The translations under genes were made by a program, and so were the position numbers. Under the pieces are notes generated by a model, which saw nothing but the letters and a program-made list of their open reading frames with translations, ran no database searches and was not told the origin of the DNA. Of a stretch of 64,000 nucleotides of DNA, positions 10,896-21,600 are shown piece by piece. Position 1 is the stretch's first letter; each line of letters opens with the position of its first letter. The DNA is from Bugulina stolonifera (lineage: Eukaryota; Bryozoa; Gymnolaemata; Cheilostomatida; Bugulidae). The DNA lies in NCBI GenBank assembly GCA_935421135.1, contig OW285190.1, positions 17,494,501-17,558,500 of the forward strand, read 5' to 3'.

Positions 10896-13800
10896 ATGAA
10901 CTGTTTCAAACCAGGAATTGTTTTGCTCCATCTATTTCACTTCCTGCTTAAAACCAACTATTGCGGTAAATTCACTTCTTTTAGTGTTTGCATATTTACA
11001 TATCGTATAAGTGTATTTCACACACAAAAGTTAATGTCAAGCAAAAACCTTTCTATTAGATACATGTATGTGTACAGATGACGATGACTTCTATTTATTG
11101 TTAAATTATGCATAGTTATGATTAAGTGTTAATGAGAGTTAATGTTTGAAATATCAGTGCCAGCGGAGTGTCTAAGCATTATCTTGGATTTCCACACCGT
11201 TAGTGATGTCCACTTATTATTTGCATATTTGAGTTGCAGTTTCTACAAGTTTGGTATCTGGTCGTCAAGTCACAAGTCGGAGCTACTTCAATGCGCATGA
11301 AAGATTGGCTGTGAAGGCAGTTGATGGAAACTTCTCCGCCGAGAACTATTTTAAGAGTGATGAGTCATCCAACCAGTGGTGGAAAGTAGATCTCGGCAGC
11401 ATTTATTGGGTGACCAGAGTCAGAATTGTCAGCTATGATTGTAAGTCCTGTTTTATGTCTTAAATAACTTCATTAATGCTCTATTTGTACACTGTTGCAT
11501 ACTTACCAAAGCGTACTGAGGTAGTAATTCGAGTCGATCCCCACCCATTTCTCTATTTAACCTACAGTAGTACTTGCAGTACGCATAGCCATACTACAAG
11601 AGGTCAGACAATTTTCATTGGCCATTCTATAGCTTAGAGCTGCACCAAGACGTTAATTTTATTTTGACTATTACAGATGATTACTTCAACAAGATCACAG
11701 TGCTCTTATCTGACAACGAGTCCACTTCTAGCACACACCCATCTAGTTCAGATTGGAGATCAGTGCGACTGAATACCTCTGCTGGAATATCTGATTACTA
11801 CATCGAGGAGACTCACGTTGTGAGATACATTGCTCTCTACACTTCTAACCCTAGAGGTCTTGTACTCAATGAGATAGAGGTCGCAGGATATGGTAATAGT
11901 ACTAGATCTCTTCATTTTGTGTCTGAACCAATAACGTAGCTCTTGTTGATTCTTGCTTAGTGATTGGACATATTCTTCTGATAGGTTCTTCCAAGGCAAA
12001 CTTATTAGTTTAGATCAAGCTCTCTAGTGAACAATACTCCATTGACAACACTCCCAAATAATGATATTTTACAAGAAAATTATATTCTCAGTGTTGTATT
12101 ACGTTCATTATTATGCTTGTCGGACTAGCAGCTGATCACTGTGTATAGTTGCATAATCATAGAAGGTACATTGAATTCAGTACATGACATGTTAACTACC
12201 ACCCTCTCTCTATATATTCTTCAGACACATGGTTTCTTACACATCGAATGTTTACAGGTAATGCTGCAGTGAATGGCAAAGCCTCAGCTAGTTCGATGAT
12301 TAATGGGAGTTCCCATGTACCAGCTAGCGCAGTGGACGGAGTGGTCAACGGAGGAGATTACTACCAATCGGTCAAGGAGGCCAACCAGTGGTGGATGGTA
12401 GACTTAGGGGCTCAGTTCTTCATTGTCAGAATCAGGGTGTACTCCTATGAACACTATGGTAAGCAGGCTAAAGCCACTCTCTGCAGCACAGCCATAAAAT
12501 GGAATACAATTTATTTAGTATACAATTGCCAGCACCTCTGCCACATAATTATGGCTGTACCAACTGCTCCAGTTACAAATTATAGAATCTATCTGAGCGA
12601 TGTCTTGAATAGTTTCACTTGGCCATTTACGCAATAATCTTACATGTTGTACAGAATAATTCTACTGCTTGGTTTCTACTGTTAGCATAGTCGTGTCAGC
12701 CATCTTGTTTCGCATAGAGTTGTCAGTTTTATCTCATTCCATGAGAGAATCAGTAAATGGTACTCATGAATGTTTCATCTTAGTCTAGACGCAATAGAGT
12801 AATACCTTCTGTAGACAAAGACTTACAGAGAGTCACTCTGTTAGTGGGTAGCTCCACAGAGTCTAGTCCTGATCTGAACACTCCTGGTTGGAGGAACTTG
12901 TACTTCCGAGAAAGTTCTATATCTGAGAAACCACCACGTAACTTCTTTGAATTCAATCTACTAGAAAGGAGACAACCACTACCTTCGGAGAGTGCTGTGG
13001 CATTATTTAGTGAACACAACGATGGGTTGGTGATTGGAGAGGTCGAGGTGTTTGCAGTAGGTATGGCGTCATATGCGTATTTAATGTAACGCATTTGTTT
13101 TTCTTGGGCATTGTTAACTTATAAAGAATTTGATGTTAAAATATACTGAACTGATGCATCCGGTAAGAAGAGAAACCTGAGCATTTACTAACTCTACTAA
13201 TAAGGGCACCAAAAGGATATGAATTCTGTTGAACTTCTCACTAACAAATGCATTGTTTCGCATATACATTTATCTACCATTTCCATGTGAACAAACATGA
13301 TTGTCATCATAAGACATCACTGCATTACATTAGTACACTTCCAATAAAACTGACATCTACTCTCAGGTGATGGTTTTTACTCGTTTCTCGTTGACTTTAG
13401 GTTCATAATTGTACTCTCCCAATGCATGCCTTGTAGCCATAGATGTGATGGCCCCGTGGCATCTGAATGTGGATAAACAGCCTGAAGAAAGGTGTATAAA
13501 TATTAGTTGGGCACCTGCTATACCAGACTCTATCATTTCATATGAGGTATGTAATTGCAAATATCTATCCCCTCCCTTCTACTCGTATGTGTACTATTAT
13601 TACAGTGTACCTATATGTACCTACGTGTACCTACATGTACCTATATGTACCTACATGTACTTACATGTACCTACATGTACTTACAATTCCTCATTACTCT
13701 TGATTTTATCAGCATATATACGCTTAGCGATTGTAGATTCAGTCAAATATTTAATTTTACTTCTTAGTATTACTGGTAATGAGTCTCTGTCTACACATGA

Positions 13801-16800
13801 ATGCTTCCTTACTACAGTATCGTATTGATGGTTCAAGTTGGAAATCTGTTGGAAATCAGTTTTCTGTTAGGAAATGCAACTTACTTCTCTATAAACTGAT
13901 GAATATTGATGTAAGAGTCGAGGGAGCCACAACTCTAAAGTCTATTAGGAGTCGTCTACTACCTTGTACAGGTATTGTGTTACATTAATAAAGATACTCT
14001 CAATCTGAACGTGGCTTTGTATTTCTAAGCTCATATAATGTGAAACAAGGTGTACAGTGTAGTCCTGCAGCAGTAAAGATATTGTCAAGTATATGGCAGC
14101 ATGTGGGGTAATAACAGTCTATACAGTACAATGCTATCTACATGTACATGTACGTCTTGTAAGATGTGTCGACCTAATACATTGTATACCTATGTACGTT
14201 TACACAATTATGTAATGTGTCTCATGGTCTGCAAATTAATTTCTTTCAGAATGGACATAATATTTCTTGCTTGTATTACTATTATTATAATATCAGTAGA
14301 GAGAAGACAACTCCAAGTGTTATATTAAATCTATTAGCCTATGAGCAGATAACTTCCGTGTATGTGATAGAATGTGGCTATTATTAGTAGTATTAGGTGT
14401 GGTTGTAGCTATATGCACTTGTACTCTTATTTATACTCTTATTCCAATGATTGTTGACTTCTACAGCTCCTACAGCACCTACAGCTATCTATCATAGGAG
14501 TAAACCTGTTCTGATTGTTGGTAGACAAAGATGGAGATACAACATATACTGGCCGGTCAGTGTCTATCTGCATTATTATGTTCATTAGAGAATGGTTCCT
14601 CTTGATTCACTGTTTCTTCTTTCTAAAACATATCAGTGTGACAGGTGTATCAGGTGTGACAGGTGTATCAGGTGTGTCATGGTACTTCTATTCCTCTATG
14701 GCCTGTGAACCGGCATACTGATTAACTGAGGCCACAACTCCTGAAGAAGGAAAGGGGAATTGAATGAAACTTATATTGTGATGCATATAAATATCCCGTA
14801 ATTCCATCTTTTATTCTAAAAATATGTTTTATTGGAACTAATATTAACAACCTCTATTAAATTACTGTTTGCTGTTACTCCCTCTATTGCAGGCATCAGT
14901 GAATGCTAACTGTAACAGTGTCAAGTACAGAGTAAGGTACAGCTCCTTGTCCACTACTTCTCTAAATGAGGTCACTCTGGTCAATAATAGCTTTGTCATC
15001 TATATTGATGGTGATGTCACAGTCAACTTCTCTGTCAGTGCTGTCAATGATGTTGACCTAGAATCAAAGTCAACATCGCTGACGTTCACCACGGCTAAAT
15101 TGGGTCAGTCATTGTCAACTGCTGATAAACATACTGTCACACATAATTTCTGGTAAAGTGCTCAGTATTTGATTTTCTATATCACATACAGTTCTATTTT
15201 GGTTAAATACAAACAGCTGCGCTCATCTGAGTTGACAACTGTTCAAGGATAACATCAGTTAGGTAGTGGATGTTTGCGAAAAATACATTTGAAAAGTTGG
15301 CCTCAACCCTCCTTTTCCCCTCAACCCCCCCCCCCCCCCCCCCCTCTCTGCCTCAACAATAGAACAGTTTGTGAAATGTCTATTTGTTTATTGAAATTTG
15401 TTTAATGTACTCTTACTTGGATCTACATGTTTTGTTGGTCTACGCAGTTTTATATTTTACAGAGTCAACTTGCAGACCTCCGCCTTACATAAGAGATGCC
15501 GACCTGGTAATTACCTCCCCTGACTCCTCTAACAGAATGCAAGCTGTATATACATGTAGAGGAAGGTTTTTAAGGATGGCTGGTCAGTCTGTGCTGACAT
15601 GTGACTTGAAGAATGGCAGATTCGTCTGGACTGGTCAGATGATACAGTGCAAACAGAACCCTCTCACTGGTAATTATGCATCGCATAGAATTTATACAAT
15701 AGATAACTAAACTATCCTATAATATTATTATAGGATAGTTTAGTTAATATACATGCATAAGGATAGAATATAGAATACACACAGTACATGTATAATATAC
15801 AAAGCTGTTGCTATACCACAGTAACAGTGTTGCATCCATCAAGTTGAATATGGATGATATGAATATGGAAGTGTCAACAGAATAAGAGAAATACATGTAG
15901 TGTAATGTACAATATGATATGACTTCGCCTGGGAGATTAGTTTTTTAGGAACAGGAAATACATGTACATGCACAAACAACCATTTATATACATTGTATAT
16001 AAATAATTGTTTGTGCAGCCATGTACATGTACACCTATACATGTACACATGTACACATGTACATGTACACATATGTAGCATATTTATGTATTATGGTTTC
16101 ATCATCTTTACTAATAATCTTCTGGTTACTATTGTATACCTAATGATAATCAATGTTTAATTCATTGTACACTAAGCTGGTGACTGCCATTTGTTTACAA
16201 GTGTAAAAGTGGGAGGACAGTAAAGGAGTAACAACGTAACGCTGTCCTCAATGGCCAGTCAACTGGGTCTATTTCTATAGAGTGCGGCAGTCAGCTACAC
16301 ATCCTAAGTGCTAATCCACATACGTCCATTACTAGACCCTCCATACTCATTAATTTACACTGAATTACAGCTAAAAGTCTGGGAAAGCAGATTAGCCGAT
16401 CACAGTTGGGATGTGTTTGAAGCGTGAAGGCTAATACCTCAGACCTAATGAAATGTTGGCAATTCTGAGGAAACATAGATTTTCAAGTTGCTACCAAATC
16501 CCAAGTTTGTCATGGGCGAGTTTTTGGGCCATGTCTTCATTGAGAGACATGGTCCCACTTTTGGGCCGGGTAGGAACGTTTCTCATACCACCGGTTTTAA
16601 TACAAACTTATATGTTACACTTTGTTACAGGTCCACTGATAGGTGTGTCACTTTGTTGCAGGTTCACTGATAGGGGTGTCACTTTGTTACAGGTCCACTG
16701 ATAGGTGTGTCACTTTGTTACAAGTCCACTGATAGGTGTGTCACTTTGTTACAGGTCCACTGATAGGCGTGTTACTTTGTTGCAGGTCCACTGATAGGTG

Positions 16801-17215
16801 TGTCACTTTGTTACAGGTCCACTGATAGGGCTGTCACTTTGTTGCAGGTCCACTGATAGGGGTGTCCACTGGTCTTGTGTCTCTGGTCCTTGGTATGGTC
16901 ATCACCTTCTCCATCTGGTTGGTGAACAAGAGGTCTCGTCTGCTGAAGGAACCGAATGTCAACACTCTCAATCTTCCTCCGTCCAATAGCATTGATGGAG
17001 ACAGTTTGCTCTCATATGATTCGGCAAATGCAAAGTACGTGGAAGGCGAAGAGGTCAAGGAGGATGAGGAAGGAGACTGTAGAGACCATGCCTACCTCAC
17101 TATGTCTGACAGGAAAGATGACCAACGCTATGCTAACGTCAGTGTAGCTGACTGTGATTACTACACATACTGTGACCCCGGGTATGAAGTGCCAAGTGTA
17201 ACCACCATGATGTGA
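10896..17215 (+). CDS. Type I membrane protein: signal peptide, 2x F5/8C, 2x FN3, Sushi, TM, Tyr-rich tail
   Basis: A cell-surface protein, probably a receptor or adhesion molecule. Exons: 10896-10965, 11240-11440, 11677-11892, 12258-12458, 12800-13060, 13437-13546, 13818-13971, 14467-14555, 14893-15103, 15463-15669, 16848-17215; 2088 nt, 695 aa. Exon 1 encodes a signal peptide (hydrophobic IVLLHLFHFLL). Exons 2-3 and 4-5 are two F5/8 type C (discoidin) domains, each with the NQWW.VDLG core. Exons 6-7 and 8-9 look like two fibronectin III domains. Exon 10 is a Sushi/CCP module with four cysteines (TCRPP...YTCRG...LTCD...IQC). Exon 11 gives the transmembrane helix (GLVSLVLGMVITFSIWLV), an NKRSR stop-transfer and a ~95-residue acidic tail with tyrosine motifs YLTM, YANV and YEVP. 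The exon 5 acceptor (12798-12799) was chosen because it alone keeps phase; it is the least certain join. The exon 11 acceptor lies in a tandem repeat. No kinase domain is present. Discoidin domains usually bind glycans, lipids or collagen; the ligand here is unknown. Confidence 0.85.
13596..13684 (+). repeat. 10-bp tandem repeat (TACCTACATG type)
   Basis: About eight units of GTACCTACATG/GTACCTATATG in intron 6 of the F5/8C receptor gene. Open frames across it are repeat artefacts. Confidence 0.8.
15705..15745. repeat. Perfect 19-bp inverted repeat, 3-nt loop
   Basis: Arms AACTAAACTATCCTATAAT (15705-15723) and its exact reverse complement (15727-15745), separated by ATT. It lies in the intron just after the Sushi exon. 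The paralogous intron of the pseudogene near 27600 lacks it, so it arose or was inserted after the duplication, or was lost there. Confidence 0.85.
16614..16870 (+). repeat. 31-bp tandem repeat carrying repeated 3' splice acceptors
   Basis: Eight units of about 31 bp, consensus CACTTTGTTACAG followed by GTCCACTGATAGGTGTGT. Each unit has a pyrimidine-rich stretch ending in ACAG or GCAG (AAG in unit 4), followed by the first bases of the transmembrane exon. Only the last acceptor (16847) joins the previous exon in a frame reaching the transmembrane helix. The acceptor of the penultimate unit (16816) shifts the frame, and units further upstream soon meet TGA. A degenerate three-unit copy exists in the pseudogene at 28440-28522. 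Confidence 0.85.
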
Positions 17216-18506
17216 AGCTGTTCTCATTACTTGCCTGTAGACTGTTTGTATAACATAGCCTTAGCTGTACATTTCCACATGGTTTGGGTGTTTATTGGCT
17301 CTCAGAGGTAGGTAAATTTCTTTTTAGGTGTTTGGAAATTTATAGGGTTTGAAATGTCTGTCTACTGTACTGTCGACTCCATACAAATTGTATAAAGTTT
17401 AAGCTGTAAGACTTCCTCTGTTTTACTACTTGCTTATAATGCTGTTATATACTTTGCTGCCCATAGGCTGATTCAAACTACATGAGAGCTGTACTCGAAG
17501 AAAAAGTTGTGTTTTTTTATTTTATGGGTCCCTAGAATGTATGAGACAAAATTAAGGGTTGTCTTCTATTGATAATAGCTAGAATTGGTGATAAATATAG
17601 CACTTTACATGCACACATTGCTGCTAAGCTGGCTATCTGAACTGCTACTACAGTGATGTGTACATTTAGTTGTAATATTTTGTTTATTAGAAATAATACA
17701 TTCTGTAATAGAGATCAAGTTATAGTGGTTTCTTGCAGTATTATTCATCATACAGTTCATTAAATCAGCATTACCTAATACATCTTCTCCCATATCTGCA
17801 TGCTCCCAGTGTAGATACACATCAACGAGTACAAGTACAAGCTATCGCTGGTAGAGGGGATTTGCATGCCCCCCCCCCCCCCCCCATATTGATTGTATTC
17901 CAATAGTGTCATAGGCTACAGTGTGCAGTACTAGCTGGTAGAGCAAGTAGTCTTCTTTAGAGGGAAACTTTTAATTGCCCTGGAATTGTCCACTCTCATT
18001 CTGAAATCATATAGGCCTTTTGACCCCATGTATATGTACTAACTATATGTATGTTGTGTAGCATAGGGCTTGTGAATGGTTCAAAATAATATACATGTAT
18101 AACTATAAGGAGACCAGTTGTATGTAATATTAGTGGTAGAGGTAAGCATTGCTGCTGTCCAAGGTACAATGTAGGTATACATGTTGTATTTTATCAGATA
18201 TTTCAAGGTACACTAAACACCACATGATCACTAAATCATTGCATCATCCTAACAGTTTATTAGTAGCAAAAGTTGCTTAGTCATTGACTAAAAAAATGTC
18301 CCATTCCTTCACCCTCATTACATCCATGTGTATAGAGACACATCAGCGGCTTGTCCTATTCTGTGGTTTTATTAGCCTCAAGTTCTTTGGCCAAAGCTAT
18401 TAGCAGTAGGGGGGCATATGCTTAAGCCCATTGTTAACTGGTGATAATGCAATAGGTTGCTAATGTATGCAACGATGTATGATGTGTACTACACTGCACT
18501 TGTTAC
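17216..18506. other. Intergenic, duplicated promoter flank
   Basis: Holds the 3' flank of the receptor gene, a pure C run at about 17870-17885, and from about 18220 onward a block that recurs upstream of SULT-2 (from about 29030) and SULT-3 (from about 35930). The shared block includes TAGTCATTGACTAA and CAAGTTC motifs, so it is likely the common upstream regulatory region. No coding exon seen. Confidence 0.6.
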
Positions 18507-18516
18507 TATTATAAAT
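18507..18516 (+). promoter_or_regulatory. Core promoter of SULT-1 (TATA-like)
   Basis: TATTATAAAT lies 116 bp before the SULT-1 ATG and is followed by GTCTAACTGATAGACTATCA. The same arrangement occurs before SULT-2 and SULT-3, where the box is a perfect TATATAAAT. Conservation across duplicates supports it; no transcript evidence. Confidence 0.6.
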
Positions 18517-18622
18517 GCCGGTCTAACTGATAGACTATCATTGCAAGTAAGATAAGTAGTCTAGCTAGTTGCTAGTTGACGGTCCCTTCTCTATAATACT
18601 GTACACCTACTGGGACTACAGA

Positions 18623-21600
18623 ATGTCACTTTTGAAGACTATTAAAAACCATGTAATGCTCCTGTTACTTTATATCAACTCTTTAGTAAATGGTTTGAAG
18701 ATAAAACTGGGTGAGTAATTGTATGTATGTTACAGAAATCATATGAAAATACAGTTTTGCACATAAATTTCATTTGCATGTTTGTAATTTATATCATTAT
18801 GTAGCTGGGTTACGGGTATCTCTGTCTTTAGGTAGCTTTGAGGCTATGTGGTAACACTATCAATGCTACAATTCTATCCATTCTAATGCTAATCTAATAT
18901 CTGAATCTAGTCTAAACATACATGTATACTGGAGCACTACCTGTATATATATCATTATACAACACCGTACTTTCAGGTTTATTAAATGAGAAGTATGGAA
19001 TTATGGGATATTTCCAGCTGAAAGGAATCAGTTTTTCTGGCATTCTTCAATCTCAAGAAGTTCTAGAGGCGTGTCAAAAGTTTGATAAATTCAGACCTGA
19101 TGATGTCATACTAGCAACCTACCCTAAAGCAGGTAAATAAAATGTATAACGCATGTAAATAAAATGTATAACGCAGGTAAATAAAATGTATAGCGCAGGT
19201 AAAGACATATAGAGCTCAGAAATATACTCTAAAGCCTGGAGCAAACTGGCAGCGAAGTTAGCCGCGCGTCAAGTGAGGCCATATTGTTTCACTTTGCGCT
19301 CCTAAACACACTATGCACGAATCCATAGCAAAACTTTCGCGATTGATTAATGGCCTAAGCACGTCTTGTGCAGGTAGAAGTCACACACCGCATATCCCAA
19401 TAGACTATCCTACGTGCAGTTGCTTATAAGTATTATGTTGCGGTCGCGCTTCTGTCCATTTAAACTTTCGCGACAGGAAGTAATGAACGGTGTCTTGACT
19501 AATAGCGCGCACACGGCAAGCGAAATTATCAAACATGTTTGATCAAAGCGAATTCGCAAAATTAGCCCAACGCGGCAGGGTCTCGCTCGTTTCTCGCAAT
19601 TTCTCTAGCGAATTTCACCCTATTCGCCTCCAGTCTGTGCGGCCCTTTAGGAGATAATATAAAACATCAAAAGTTGTACAGGTATAAATTTCCATGTTAG
19701 TACTCTCTTGAGGTGCAGGTTCCCCCAGAGGCGGAGAGTGGGTGTTCCCTCTACTGGTAGGCAGTTAGTTTACCTGATACAGGAAAACAACAAGTACGCA
19801 GGGGCGGCTATAGGCACCCACGCCACCATCCTAGACGTGCGTTCAATCTAGCATTCAATACTAGCTGTGCTCTGTAAACTATCAATACTATGCATGTCCA
19901 GGCTTCAATTCATTTTCTATTTACTTGCTCAGGCAGTACAGTCATTGTATAGTGCTGTAATAGTCATGTTATATGTGTAGACTGTACTCATACATGTTCA
20001 TGTCCCACACTTATCTTGTATTAACTCACTCAGTTGCCTGAAATCCATGACTTCTTGAAAATAGGCTGGTGTTGAAATTTGTCCTATATCCGCCCCTGCA
20101 AGTAGGGATAGTAGAGGCTGCCTTGTTGAATACACAGTACTGATAATTGGCCTAGTAGTTGCACTAGTTAGCAGTGTAAACAATGGAAATAATTATAAAT
20201 ATACAATGGACATACTACAGTACCTACATGTACATGATTGTATAGTCAGTACACAGTAGTGCATAGTAATCAAGTAGATTACTATAGATTACTAGTTTAG
20301 TGACTCACTGCACACAATCTTGGACATGGGCAACACCCTTGTGGTCAGTGGTCAATGCTGAGAGTACAAGGTGAATGTGACAGAACAATAATATTGTGAC
20401 AGTAGCATTATGCTCTCCATCATTACTATTGCAGCTGATAAATTATTAAATTTTTCATTTCAATTCCTTGTCTAAAAAACATCATAATATAATATACATG
20501 ATGTGTAAGTATTCGCTGTTGTGTTGTAGGAACACATTTTACAGGAGAGATAATCTGTTCCATATATAAAGAAAAAGGGCTGATAGCGAAAGGTGACTTC
20601 CACTCTATTATGGGTACACTGGATTTTACACCACCTTCAGTCTCTTCAGGTATCTCTTACTTTGCTATAGCCATGACTGTACATTCATATGTGCATAAAT
20701 GTATGTTCCACATGTACAATCATCTACATCGTACATATATAGTATGTATACAATGCATATACATGCGCATTTGCATAATTATGCTGTACATTTGATGTGC
20801 AGTGTAATTATGTATACATGTACACTGTATATACAGTGTACATATTAATATGCATAATATGTGCATGTGTACAAAGGTTAAGTGTACCATACCAGTGGTT
20901 TTAAATCTTCTTCCCATCCTCAAAAATATGAAACATAATGGATTTCCAGCTTACCAAAAAATTCTATATGCCACAATTTAGCAGTGGGCCATAGCCGTGA
21001 AGCCGGGCATGTTGACCAGCAGTCATGCAAAATAAAAATAAGTCAACCATGTGACTGGATACTACCTGTATACCCAATTAAAAGTTACATTGGAATTGTC
21101 TACTCTTATTCTGAAGTTGAGAAAAATCCCCCTTTGACATCATGAACTATGCTATATTACTATTGCTTTGCATTTGGGTAAATGATTTGGTGTAAAGTGC
21201 TCAATACAGTATTATTACAACAAGATAGATATGTAACAAAGTGGTACATTGTATATAATATGTGGATATCTCACAGGTGGGAATAACTCCGATCCTTTAG
21301 CTCATGTAGAAAAGATATCAAGTCCTAGAATACTAATGATGCATCTACCTCTTGACTTTCTACCTCCTAAAGCCAAAGAAGGCAATGTCAAGGTAGGTTC
21401 TTACAGGAATTGTGTAGGTTTGACTGAACCCTTAACAATTGCAAGGGAATATTAATGTCGACTTATAAGTAGTTTGGAGTTGTCAATCCACAATTTTAAC
21501 TAAATTAAAGAGTGTACAACTCCTTGGCTTCGTCAAGAAAAGTTTACCTCAAGTTATGACAGCCTCTCTTCCTGGTATATCCTTCATGTAAGACGCCCAC

